Assembly (NCBI GenBank): GCA_049841135.1
Contig: JASGHK010000005.1
Coordinates: 744,001 to 808,000, forward strand
DNA length: 64,000 nt
Reading direction: 5' to 3'
Source of the DNA: JACRCT01 sp049841135
GTDB lineage: Bacteria; Myxococcota; Myxococcia; Myxococcales; UBA5297
Below the pieces are notes generated by a model. It had not been told where the DNA came from and searched no databases. It saw only the letters and a list, made by a program, of their open reading frames with translations. Of the stretch, positions 1 to 8,957 are shown piece after piece. Within the stretch, counting starts at the first letter, position 1. Every line of letters starts with the position of its first letter. Made by a program: the position numbers and the translations under genes.

Positions 1-1252
1 AGGTGGTCACGCGGTTGAACTGGATGCCGTCGCCGCCGGCGGCCGTCTCGTCGGTCCAGGGCGGCTGCCAGTTCTGGTTCACGTGGTGGACGTGCGCGTA
101 GCCCACCTCCACGTCCTCCGCGTCCTGGATGAACATCCCGTCGTCCAGGACGTGGTGCACCTCGGTGTACAGGATCCGGTGGTGCTTGTTCGGCGCGCCG
201 TTGGCGATGCGCAGGCCCCACTGGCCTCCGTGCAGCGCGCAGTCGTCGACGACGTTCGAGTCGGTGTTGTTCTTGATGTGGACGCTGCAACTCGCCGCCG
301 TCGTGGCGCCCAGGTCCAGGTCGCGCACGGTGACGCCGTTAGCGCCGATGACCACCGTCTTGTTCGACCCGGTGTAGGCGATGGCCGGCCGCGCCCCCGC
401 ACCGTAGGCCCCGACCAGGACGTCGTCGACGAAGTAGTCGAGCGAGGTGGTCTCGGTCGTGGTGGTGCCTCGCCTCTGCAGGTAGGCCTTGCCCGAAGCC
501 CACTTGTTGCCGACGCCCGCCCAGGATTTGAAGGGGTGCGCCCGCGTGCCGTCCGCTCCGGTGGCGCTGGCGTTCGGGTCGACGAAGACCACCTTCGAGG
601 CGTCGCGCACGTCGATGCGCATCACGGCGGTGTCGGTGGCCTGGGCGACGACGCGGGTCTCGACGCTGTAGATCGAGGGCGTGAGCGCCGCGGCGTTGGC
701 CACGGTGAGCTCGCCGGTCGAGGCGCCGATGGCGAAGGCGTTCCCGGTGTTGCCGCCGACGATGGAGTAGGCCGGGCTCACGAGAATGACCGTGGGGTGG
801 TGCTTGGCGTTGCCGACGGTGTCGCCGTTCTCGGCGTTGCTGGGGATGACGAAGTCCTGGTCGTCGATGAAGGTGCCGTCGATGGGCGGCGGGACGAGCT
901 GGCAGCGGCTGTCGCAGCCGAAGGGGACGTCGCACTGCTCCCCGGGTTCGAGGACGCCGTTGCCGCAGCTCGCGTCGGGCGCTGTCCCGGCATCGGAGCC
1001 CGGGTTCGGCTCTCCTGCATCTCCGCCTGGGACCGAGCCTCCGGCGTCCCACCCGGGAGTGGAAGTGGCTGCGTCCGGGCCTGGATTCGAGCTCGAGGCG
1101 TCGAGCCCTGGATTCGAAGTGCTTGCGTCCAGGGCTGACGACGAGCTCGCGGCATCCGGCGTTCCGGGCGGCGGCTGGTCACAACCTCCGAGGAGGAGAA
1201 GTCCGAGCGCGAGCATCGCTGCGGGGAAGAGCTTCACCGTTCTCGAGTGCAT
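1..1252 (-). CDS. Parallel beta-helix lipoprotein, 3' end outside the window
   Basis: The leftward frame opens at the ATG at 1252 and has no stop before base 1, so about 417 residues are visible and the C-terminus is missing. It starts with a lipoprotein signal ending in the lipobox LLGGC (cysteine near residue 24). A low-complexity linker follows in which Asp-Ala alternates with Ser/Asn-Pro-Gly. After a small Cys motif (CGNGVLEPGEQCD) there is a cadherin-like stretch, then repeats of the right-handed parallel beta-helix type with motifs such as NNTDSNVVDDCALHGG and HHVLDDGMFIQDAEDVEVGY. The family includes polysaccharide lyases and adhesins; no catalytic residues can be assigned here. Inference: a surface-anchored carbohydrate-active or adhesive protein. 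Confidence 0.75.
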   Translation of the reverse strand, partial: MHSRTVKLFPAAMLALGLLLLGGCDQPPPGTPDAASSSSALDASTSNPGLDASSSNPGPDAATSTPGWDAGGSVPGGDAGEPNPGSDAGTAPDASCGNGVLEPGEQCDVPFGCDSRCQLVPPPIDGTFIDDQDFVIPSNAENGDTVGNAKHHPTVILVSPAYSIVGGNTGNAFAIGASTGELTVANAAALTPSIYSVETRVVAQATDTAVMRIDVRDASKVVFVDPNASATGADGTRAHPFKSWAGVGNKWASGKAYLQRRGTTTTETTSLDYFVDDVLVGAYGAGARPAIAYTGSNKTVVIGANGVTVRDLDLGATTAASCSVHIKNNTDSNVVDDCALHGGQWGLRIANGAPNKHHRILYTEVHHVLDDGMFIQDAEDVEVGYAHVHHVNQNWQPPWTDETAAGGDGIQFNRVTT

Positions 1253-1289
1253 GACCCCTCCTGCGTGCTGGCCGAAGACGGCCTCGTCA

Positions 1290-1306
1290 GCCTGAGCTGC
1301 TCAGGC
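1290..1306. terminator. Short GC hairpin between two leftward genes
   Basis: GCCTGA (1290-1295) and TCAGGC (1301-1306) pair around a five-base loop. It sits just past the stop of the DUF1444 gene and 38 bases before the next start. No U tract follows on the leftward strand, so terminator function is only possible. Confidence 0.25.
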
Positions 1307-1310
1307 CGGT

Positions 1311-2138
1311 TTACTGATACCCGACCGCGTCACCCTGAGCGGATGTGGAGAGCGGCGGTCCCGCGGGGGTCTTTGCGAGCTTCGCGAAGGAGCTGCAATC
1401 GCCGCCTGGCGAGATGGCGGTCAGCGCCAGCGTGTCCCGATCGGGGATGGCCACTGCGAGCTCCTCACCCTCTTTCAGCAGGCCCGGCAACAGCAGCAGC
1501 CGCGCGGCGTCGAAGGTGTCCAGGGTCTTGATCACCGAGACGGCCTTCTGGTCGACGGCCAGGCGCAGGTCGGGCGACTTCTTCTGCAGGTTGGCCAGTG
1601 CGCGCGCGTGCAGCGCTTCGGCATCGATCCCGAGACTCGCCCGGTGGTCCTCGGTGAGGAAGGCGACGCTCGCCGGGAAGTCGAGGACGTAGACCACGAC
1701 CAGCTCGAGCCCCTCGAGGGCGCGATAGGGCAACGGCACGGGCTGGCCCGAGAGGAAGGCCGGCTCCACCAGCCGCGGCAGGATGCGGTCGCCGTCGCGC
1801 TCGAGCGAGACCTCGCCTTGCGCCAAGCGGAGCGCATCGTGGGCCCCGGCGAGGGTCTGGCGATAGACGTCCTGTCGTTGCTCGAGCGTCGAGGAGGTTC
1901 CCAGGTCGGCGATGCGCTGGTAGAGCGGCACGAGGTTGAGCGTGAGGGACTCGCCGGCGCCGCCCTTGAGCACGAGCGTGCTCGCGCTCTCCGACACGAC
2001 GGAGAGCGCCGGGTCCGTGCGCAGGAGATCGAGCAACTCTCGTCGGGTGCTGCGGCGGAAGGAGAGCTGCGCCCAGCGGAACAGGACGAACAGCCCGACG
2101 ACACCGGCCACGAGCCAGGCCCACCAGGGAAGGGACAT
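1311..2138 (-). CDS. DUF1444 (YtpQ-like) membrane-anchored protein
   Basis: 275 residues. A single N-terminal membrane helix (about residues 5-22, WWAWLVAGVVGLFVLF) is followed by a cytoplasmic or periplasmic domain. The middle and C-terminal part matches the DUF1444/UPF0354 pattern: a segment GLELVVVYVLDFPASVAFLT, then a run like LGIDAEALHARALANL, and a late motif LLLLPGLL. The biochemical role of this family is not established. The start ATG has no obvious ribosome-binding site. The gene is followed after 58 bases by the beta-helix lipoprotein on the same strand, and is divergent from the M48 protease gene, with 113 bases between the starts. No operon partner suggests a function. Confidence 0.7.
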   Translation of the reverse strand: MSLPWWAWLVAGVVGLFVLFRWAQLSFRRSTRRELLDLLRTDPALSVVSESASTLVLKGGAGESLTLNLVPLYQRIADLGTSSTLEQRQDVYRQTLAGAHDALRLAQGEVSLERDGDRILPRLVEPAFLSGQPVPLPYRALEGLELVVVYVLDFPASVAFLTEDHRASLGIDAEALHARALANLQKKSPDLRLAVDQKAVSVIKTLDTFDAARLLLLPGLLKEGEELAVAIPDRDTLALTAISPGGDCSSFAKLAKTPAGPPLSTSAQGDAVGYQ

Positions 2139-2251
2139 GGACGTGACGCTACCTCCACAACGGCTGGCAGATCACGCGGGCATGGGGCGAACCAGCTCAC
2201 GCGAAGGTCTTCTCAGCTCAGGCGCCCTCTACTTCTTCTTCGCCACTGACA

Positions 2252-5200
2252 GTGGGCGTGGTCGAGTATCCTCCCGCAGTGTTCTCTCCCCACACCTCTC
2301 TTCCGCTCGCGGTCCTGTTGCTCGTCGCACCTGGTCTCGGGACCTGGTGGCTCTCCAGACGCGTCGTGGCCTTCAAGGACGACCCGGCACTGGCCGAGCG
2401 CCTCCAGCCGGTGCTGACCCGGGTGATGACGCTCAATTTCCTGGCGGGGCTCGGCTTTGCATTCGTCGTCTCGGGCACCTGGAGCCTGCCCCTCGCGGGC
2501 CTGAGCGCTTTGGGCTCCGTCTCCGGCTGGTACTCCGCGCGGCGGGTACTCTTCGACGAACGTTGGGGCTTCTGGGCGTACCTCTCGCACACCCTTCGGG
2601 TCTACGGCAGCCACTTCGGCTACTGGGGGCTCGCAGGCGTCTCCCCGCTGCTCGTCGCGGGCGCCGCGCCGTACGAGTGGATCGCCGCGACGCTCCTCGG
2701 GCTGGTCCTCCTCGGCTGGGCCCTCTTCTTCGACGGCGTCCTGCTCACCCTGCTGCGCTCTCGGCCTCTGGAGCTCTCCGCCGAGCTTGGCTCTCGGTTC
2801 GAGGCGGTGCTCGCCCGCACGACGGTGGCCAAGCCCCTCGTCTTCGTGGCCGGCCCGGAAGACGCAGTCTGGGTCCAGGCCCTCGCCCTCCCTGCGCGGC
2901 CCTCGCCCCGCGTCGTCCTCAGCCGCACGCTGCTGCGCGACTTCCCGGGCGAAGAGGTCACCGCGATCTTTGCGCACGAAGTGGCGCACCTCGAGAACTA
3001 CACCCCAGCCCAGACGCGCAAGGCGGCGACCTGGGCCCTGGGCTTCGCCGCGGTGGGGGTCCTCGGCGTGCCCGTCGCCACCTGGCTCGGCGGCCCAGAC
3101 GTGAGCGGACCCGCGACGTTCGCGCTCTTCTTCGGCCTCGTCGTGGCGTGGTTCCTCCAGCAGTCCTCCCACCGGCCGCAGGAGTCGGCCTGCGACAGGC
3201 GCGCCGCCGAACTGTGTGGCGACCCCGAGACCCTGGTGCGCGCCCTCGGGCGACTCCACGCCATGTCCCTGATGCCGCGCCGCCTGGCTCCCGAGGACGA
3301 GGTCTCGACCTCGCACCCCAGCCTGGCCAGTCGCGTCGCGGCCATCCGGTCCGCGAGCCCGCCCGCGACCGCGGCGACGAACGCGCCCGTCGTGCTCGCC
3401 ACCGCGCGGCCCGGGACCTTCGTCATCCTGGAGCCGGAGAGGATCAGCTGGCTCGACGGCGTGGCGTCGGGGGTCGACGCGTCGGATCCCGCGGCGCTGC
3501 GAGCCGCGGCACGGGAGATCGTCGCCGAACCGTACGCCGAGCTCACCGAGCTCCTCCTGAAGGCGCGCGGCACGGCGATCGACCTGCAGGCCCGCACCCG
3601 GTCCGGAGTTCGCCGGGCCCACGAGCTCGCACCCGGCTCGGTGGCGACGGCCCAGCAGGCGCTCATCCTGGCGGAGGGCCGGCTGGCCTCGGTGGCGCCG
3701 CTGCCGGCGGTCGCGGGCACCTTCGCCGCCCTCCTCGGGCTGCTGGCGGCGTACGTGGCTGGCGCGCCCAGCCTCGCGCTGCCGGGCATGTGCGCGCTCC
3801 TCCGCCCTCGCGCACGGACCCTGATGGCCCTGGCGTTGACCCTCGCCGGCGCCCTCCTCCTGTGGGCACTGGGGGCGTCCGCCTTCCGCTTCCGCGGGTT
3901 CGCCGCCTTCCTCGCGGTCCTGTCCGCCGCCGCTTGCCTCTGGGGTGCTCTGCGCGACCGGACCGCCCGACCGAACGCCACCGCCCTCGACTGGGTCGCG
4001 GCGGCGACACTGCTCTTCGCCCCGCTCGCCGCCCTCGGGTTGGCGGTGCGGCAAGTGACCTTCGAGCCCTCGCTCTACCAACTCCATCAGCTCGGGCGCT
4101 CGCTTCCATCCGCATCGCTGCATGCCTTCGCGTTCGCGGGAGCGCTCCTGGTGGGCACGCGCGGGAGGCGCTGGTCGGCGGTGCCGCTCCTCGTCGGCAC
4201 TGCGTGGCTGGCCGTGGCGACGCCCGGGTTGCGGCCACTCTTCGCCCCGGACCCTCTGCTCGACGAGGCCCGTTCCTCACCCTCGGCGGCGACGCGCGAG
4301 GTCGAGGCGCAGGTGCAGGCATCCGTCCGGCTCGCCCATGAGACCGACCTCCTGGCGGTCTCCCCGAACGCGACGCGCTTCGCGGTGGAGCACTACGACG
4401 AGGAGGCCGAGAGAATCGAGGTCCGCCGCTGGGATGCGCCTGCTCCGGAGCTCGAGCTCCAGGCCTCGTCAGCCGCGTTCGCCAGCGAGGACGAGCTCAT
4501 CCTGCTCGACGAGGCGGGGAGCCAGCTCCAGCGCATGCACCTTCCGACCGCCGGGGGCGATCCGCCGTGGACGCTGGCGCTGCCCTGGCGAGCGTTCACG
4601 GTGTCGGTCGACGCCCAGCGCCGCACCTGGGCCGCGGTCGCGTCGAGTCGCGGAAAGGTCCGGCGTCTCTCCGGCGTCGTGGGAGAAGCGAGCTCGAGTG
4701 ATTCGGAATGGAGTGCCCACGAGGCCCCAGACGCCTTTGCCATGCCGCGCGCTTCCGGGGCAGGCGTGATGTTTCTCACCCAGCGACACGACTGGCGGCT
4801 CAGCTCCCTCTCCGCACGTCTGATCGGAAAGGGGGCTCAGCGGCTGTTCTTCGCCGACGCCGACGGAAGTCGACTGCTGGCCTCGTCCGCCGCGCAGATG
4901 GTCTGCGACGCTTCGCCGGCCAGCCGTGCGGTGGTCTGCGCCGTGGGCGACGATCGCCAGGCGCGCGTGTGGGCCTTCGACCCCGCCGCCGGAGCTCGGC
5001 GAGCCTTCGGCTCGCTGGCGATTCGCTCGCCGAGGGTCGCGATGGGGCCGGACGGCGCCTTCGCGGTATGGGACACCGAGCACGGGTGCGGCCAGGCCTG
5101 GTTCGCGGTGCTGGTGGGCGGCGAGTTGGTGCGGGTTTCGCTGCGTCCCGAGTCCTGCAGGCACCTCGAGACGGTCGCGCTTGGACCTGAGTTCGCGGTG

Positions 5201-5296
5201 CTCGTCTGCCGTGACCACAGGACCCCGACCGACGAGGCGGGCCCGAAGGCTGCGTTGCTGGTTCGGCTGCCGACCTCTTCGGCCGAGAAGCGCTGA
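2252..5296 (+). CDS. M48-family membrane metalloprotease with propeller-like C-terminal region
   Basis: 1014 residues from a GTG start; a second in-frame GTG at 2279 is an alternative. Four to five membrane segments lie in residues 1-165. The zinc-protease signature HEVAH is at 242-246, with the third-ligand motif ESACD at 311-315 and a histidine-containing stretch SHPSLASRVAAIR after it, the classical M48 (HtpX/Ste24-like) order. A second membrane block covers roughly residues 480-640, and the remaining 370 residues look like a beta-propeller (repeated hydrophobic strands, WD-like spacing) with no close motif. M48 enzymes are usually 280-420 residues, so the C-terminal half is an unusual addition. 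Inference: quality-control peptidase of the inner membrane with an extracytoplasmic sensing or binding domain. Confidence 0.75.
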   Translation: MGVVEYPPAVFSPHTSLPLAVLLLVAPGLGTWWLSRRVVAFKDDPALAERLQPVLTRVMTLNFLAGLGFAFVVSGTWSLPLAGLSALGSVSGWYSARRVLFDERWGFWAYLSHTLRVYGSHFGYWGLAGVSPLLVAGAAPYEWIAATLLGLVLLGWALFFDGVLLTLLRSRPLELSAELGSRFEAVLARTTVAKPLVFVAGPEDAVWVQALALPARPSPRVVLSRTLLRDFPGEEVTAIFAHEVAHLENYTPAQTRKAATWALGFAAVGVLGVPVATWLGGPDVSGPATFALFFGLVVAWFLQQSSHRPQESACDRRAAELCGDPETLVRALGRLHAMSLMPRRLAPEDEVSTSHPSLASRVAAIRSASPPATAATNAPVVLATARPGTFVILEPERISWLDGVASGVDASDPAALRAAAREIVAEPYAELTELLLKARGTAIDLQARTRSGVRRAHELAPGSVATAQQALILAEGRLASVAPLPAVAGTFAALLGLLAAYVAGAPSLALPGMCALLRPRARTLMALALTLAGALLLWALGASAFRFRGFAAFLAVLSAAACLWGALRDRTARPNATALDWVAAATLLFAPLAALGLAVRQVTFEPSLYQLHQLGRSLPSASLHAFAFAGALLVGTRGRRWSAVPLLVGTAWLAVATPGLRPLFAPDPLLDEARSSPSAATREVEAQVQASVRLAHETDLLAVSPNATRFAVEHYDEEAERIEVRRWDAPAPELELQASSAAFASEDELILLDEAGSQLQRMHLPTAGGDPPWTLALPWRAFTVSVDAQRRTWAAVASSRGKVRRLSGVVGEASSSDSEWSAHEAPDAFAMPRASGAGVMFLTQRHDWRLSSLSARLIGKGAQRLFFADADGSRLLASSAAQMVCDASPASRAVVCAVGDDRQARVWAFDPAAGARRAFGSLAIRSPRVAMGPDGAFAVWDTEHGCGQAWFAVLVGGELVRVSLRPESCRHLETVALGPEFAVLVCRDHRTPTDEAGPKAALLVRLPTSSAEKR

Positions 5297-5332
5297 CAGC
5301 GTTGGGCGGCCAGCGAGGGCTTCGCGAGCCCT

Positions 5333-6664
5333 CTACTTCTTCTTCGCCCCCGCCTTCGGCTCCTGCGGCTTCTTCCCACCCGCCTTGGGCTCGGGCTTCG
5401 CCTTCTCCTCCGGCAGCCGCGCCGCGGCCCCGTCGACGATGCGCAGCGCCGGATGGTCGGGCGCGGCCTTGGTGAACGCCGAGCGCGCCTGGTCGTAGTG
5501 GGCCCGAGCCGGCGCCATCGCCTCCTGCGCGAAGCAGGTCTCGCCGGCGAAGAAGTGCAGCGTCCCGGTCACCTCGGCGTCCTCCGCGTACTTGGGCAGG
5601 AGCGCCTCGAGGAGCGCCCGCAACTCCGGCAGCGCCTTGTAGTGGTCGAAGACGCCGAGCATCCGGCCGTAGGCGTCCAGGTCGTGAGGCTCGTGGACGA
5701 TGGCTTCCGTGGCGGTGGCGACCGCCTCGCTCTTGAGCCCCAGCTTGAGCTCGACGTCGTACTGGAAGCGGCGAGCGTTGCCGTCATCGGGGAAGAGCGC
5801 GACCGCCTGCTTGAACGACTCGCGCGCGGCGGCCAGGTCCTCCTTCATCGCCTGGGCCATCCCCACCATCCGGATGGCCTCGGAGCGCTGTCGCGGCACG
5901 AGCTCGGCGCCCTCGCCCTGGGCGTGCCCCGGCTTGCCGTAGCCGTCATAGGCCTTGCGCGCGAGCGCGAGCGCCTTGTCCAGCTCCTCCTTGCGCAGGT
6001 AGATCGCGGCGGCGTTGTAGCTGGTCGACGGGTCCTCCGGGTCTTTCTGGAGCGCCGCCTCGTAGGCCTTGAGGGCCTTGTCCGGGTCCTCCAGCATCAG
6101 GAAGCAGTTGCCCAGCCGCGAGAGCGACTCCGCGCGCGCGCTGCCTCCCGCCGCCGCCTTCTCGAGCAGCTCGGCGGCCTGCTTTGGATCCGCCTGCATC
6201 CCGGGGAAGCGGACCATCCGCTCGTAGTAGTAGTTGCCCAGCGCCTCGGTGAGCCGCAGGTCGGCCGGGTTCTTCTCCATCAGCGGCGAGAGCACCTTGG
6301 GCACGTCGAGCGAGACCGTCGTCAGCCCGTCCGCGGCGCTGATGGTATTGCGTAGCGCCATCAGGTCCTCGCCGGGGGCGAGGTCTTTGATCGCGAAGAG
6401 CGTGTAGTTGATGCTCATGGCGAAGTAGCGCGTGACGATCTCGATCTTCTGGAGCACCACGTCCGGATTGGCGTTGCCCGGATCCTCTTCCGCCAGCTGC
6501 TTGAACGCCGACTCGTACTTGCGTTGCTGCACGAGCTCGGCGACGGAGGCCTTCTTGGCCGCGGGCGCGGGCTGCGCGACCGGTGCCGGCGAGCTCGCGG
6601 TGGTCGTGGCGCACGACGCGAGCAAGGTCCCAGCGAGCCCCAGCGCGATGGTCTTGGTGTTCAT
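5333..6664 (-). CDS. TPR-repeat lipoprotein
   Basis: 443 residues starting at the ATG at 6664, which is preceded by GGGAGAGG; upstream in-frame extension lacks a better site. The signal peptide ends at the lipobox LLASC (cysteine 15-16 region), followed by a Pro/Ala-rich spacer. The body is tetratricopeptide repeats, clearest in the segment LSRLGNCFLMLEDPDKALKA and the next one with PEDPSTSYNAAAIYLRKEEL. It ends in a Lys/Pro/Gly-rich tail, AGAKKK. TPR lipoproteins usually act as scaffolds on the periplasmic side of a membrane. Convergent with the M48 gene, 36 bases apart. No partner gene identifies its complex. Confidence 0.75.
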   Translation of the reverse strand: MNTKTIALGLAGTLLASCATTTASSPAPVAQPAPAAKKASVAELVQQRKYESAFKQLAEEDPGNANPDVVLQKIEIVTRYFAMSINYTLFAIKDLAPGEDLMALRNTISAADGLTTVSLDVPKVLSPLMEKNPADLRLTEALGNYYYERMVRFPGMQADPKQAAELLEKAAAGGSARAESLSRLGNCFLMLEDPDKALKAYEAALQKDPEDPSTSYNAAAIYLRKEELDKALALARKAYDGYGKPGHAQGEGAELVPRQRSEAIRMVGMAQAMKEDLAAARESFKQAVALFPDDGNARRFQYDVELKLGLKSEAVATATEAIVHEPHDLDAYGRMLGVFDHYKALPELRALLEALLPKYAEDAEVTGTLHFFAGETCFAQEAMAPARAHYDQARSAFTKAAPDHPALRIVDGAAARLPEEKAKPEPKAGGKKPQEPKAGAKKK

Positions 6665-6895
6665 GGTGTTCCCTCTCCCGCCCCGTGCGGAGCGACGTGC
6701 TCGCCATATCACGCCCGTGAGGTCATCGCTGCGGGCCCGCCGGCGGACGCTGAGCAGTCGCTGGACAGCCGCCGTGAGGGGCCCACGGCGCCCCGTCCGA
6801 GCAGGACCGGAGCTCGGTGTCAGTCGCCGGCGACCTTCTGACGACGAGCCCTACCCATCCCCACCGCGGCCGACCAGGTGGTTTGAAGACGAGGC

Positions 6896-8750
6896 TCAGT
6901 CGAGCTTGAGCGCGAAGTTGACGCGGTCGTCCTCATTGAGGTGGACGACGAAGCGGCGACCGGTCGGGTCGAACCACGGCGTATCGAAGGGCATGTTGTC
7001 GTGCGGCTCGCGCGGCATCGGCTTGTCGAACGTCCCCACCTCGACGATCTGCTCCCCGTCGACGCGCAGCAGGATCCCCTTCGTCGGGTTGAGCACGAAG
7101 AGGGCGCCCTGGGCGACGCCGACGCAGCGGTGGTAGCCGGCGATGCCCGACCCTGCGAGCGCCTGTGGGGTCCAGCTCTTGCCGTCGAAGACCGCGAGCT
7201 CGACGTCGCCGAGGCGGACGACCCCGCCGCGGCTGGCGTCGTAGACCAGGTCGAAGCGCTCGGCCTCGGCGACCTTGGCCTTCCCCTTCTTCACCTTCTG
7301 CCACGCCTTGCCGTCGTGGATCAGCGTCTCGTCCTTGCGGCCGCCGCTCTTCTTCTGCGGGCCCCAGCAGACCAGCAGGCCGCGCGCCTCGTCGAACGCG
7401 AGCAGCGGCGACGCGTCGGCGGTGAAGGCCTCGTCGGCCCCGCTCACCGGAAGCCAGGCGCCGGACTCGAGCCGCAGCAGGCTCCCGTCGGCGAGGAGCG
7501 CGTGGAGTCGCCCACCCCAGGCGGTGCACGCGGCGAGGGCGCGCTTGCCTCCGCGGGCCTCGTCGCCGGAGGCTCTCGTCGACGACCACGCGCCACCCTT
7601 CGGCGTCGTCATGGCGCGCCGTCTTCAGGTACTGCCCGGTGGCGTGCATCGCCCCGTCGGAGAGGCCATGGAAGATCGTCCCGGTGGTCAGGTCCGCGAG
7701 CGGGTTCTTGCGCGCGGTCGTGCCCAGGCGCCGCCAGCTCCCGGTCTCGGCGTCGCCGACGTAGAAGACGCGCTGCGGGGCGCCGTCGACCTTGGCCGGC
7801 CCGGCGACGATGAGGCCTCGACCGTGGTGGCAGCCGAGGTGAGCGCCTTTGCATCGGGGCGGCGCCTCGCCCGCCGGCCTCGGCAGCGGCGTGAACCCCT
7901 CGCGGCCGAGCGCGAACCAGCCCTCGCCGTCGTCGGCGCCGGGGCCGACGTAGAGCACCAGGCCGTGGCGCGGGTGCGGCCCGACGGCATAGCCCCTCTT
8001 GCCGAAGCCCCAGAGTTTCTCAGGGAGGCCGACCGTCGTCAGGGAGGCGAGGCCGCCGTCCTTCCAGGCGAAGACCCGCGGCACGTCGTCCTCGCTGTCG
8101 TGTACCCAGAAGAGGACCCGGCCGTTCGCGGCGTCCCAGGCGCTGCCGAAGCCCGCCGAGCTGCCGAAGCTCGTCTGGCCCTCGGCGCGCGCGGGCAGCC
8201 CGGTGGCCGAGGCGCAGCGGCGCCAGACGGTGCCGTCGAGCTCGTAGACCGCGTCGAAGGTCAGGCAGACCGTCACGCCGCGCGCCTCGTCGACCCCGAA
8301 GAGGCCGACCAGCTCCGACCAGTCCCCGCCTCCGCCCGGCCGCGGGTGCTCGCCGGTGGTGAGGATGCGCCGCGCCCCGTCGTCCCCGTACCCCGCCACT
8401 CCTTCCTCGCCGACGATGGTCCCGGTCGAATCGCCGAGAACGACCCCGACCGGCTGCTCGCCGTCGAAGCTCCAGGCCACCACGGCCTCACGGCGCGGAT
8501 CCCACAGAGCGCGCCAGGGCTGCGCTTGCGAGCCCAGGCGGTAGTGCGCGCTCGCCACCTCGGTCCAGCCCTCGCCGTCGAACGCGTGGACCTCGCGCAT
8601 CTCGTGCGGGTCCGGCTGCGGCGCGTAGATCAGGCGGGCGCCGCGCGGGTCGTAGGCGAAGCAGTAGTCACCGAAGGAGCGGGCCAGCGGCGGCACCGGG
8701 ACCGAAGGCAGCGGCAGCGGCGGAGCGGGGAGGAAGGTGAGCTTGGCCAT
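6896..8750 (-). pseudogene. Beta-propeller (kelch-like) protein split by one frameshift
   Basis: One ~618-codon gene read in two frames. From the ATG at 8750 the protein runs through repeated propeller blades (DYCFAYDPRGARLIYAP, WRALWDPRREAVVAWSFDG, FGSAWDAANGRVLFWVHD) to VVVDESL near 7568. The same type of sequence then resumes in the next frame as GDEARGGKRALAACTAWGG and continues to the stop at 6896. Restoring the frame needs removal of one base near 7565. The second half could be mistaken for its own gene starting at 7612. No signal peptide, so probably cytoplasmic. Divergent from the pentapeptide-repeat gene, with 207 bases between the starts. Function unknown. Confidence 0.7.
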
Positions 8751-8957
8751 GGGGGCTCCATGAAGGAGGGAAGGCCTCGTCCCGCAGCTCTCCTTGCTGC
8801 GCTCGTCGCTCGTCGAATGTGCGGGCCGGAGAGACTCTCCGACAATGGGGTTCGGAGGGCAAGCGCCGTTCGAGGTGCCGGCGATTCCCATCTCGCCCGG
8901 CCTTGCGGAACCCCGAAGACGACGCGCCGAATCCTGCAACCCGACCCGGAGCTCCGA

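Noticed and set aside
6896..7612. The second half of the propeller protein as an independent gene from the ATG at 7612
   Set aside because: It has no ribosome-binding site and starts in the middle of a blade that continues from the upstream frame.
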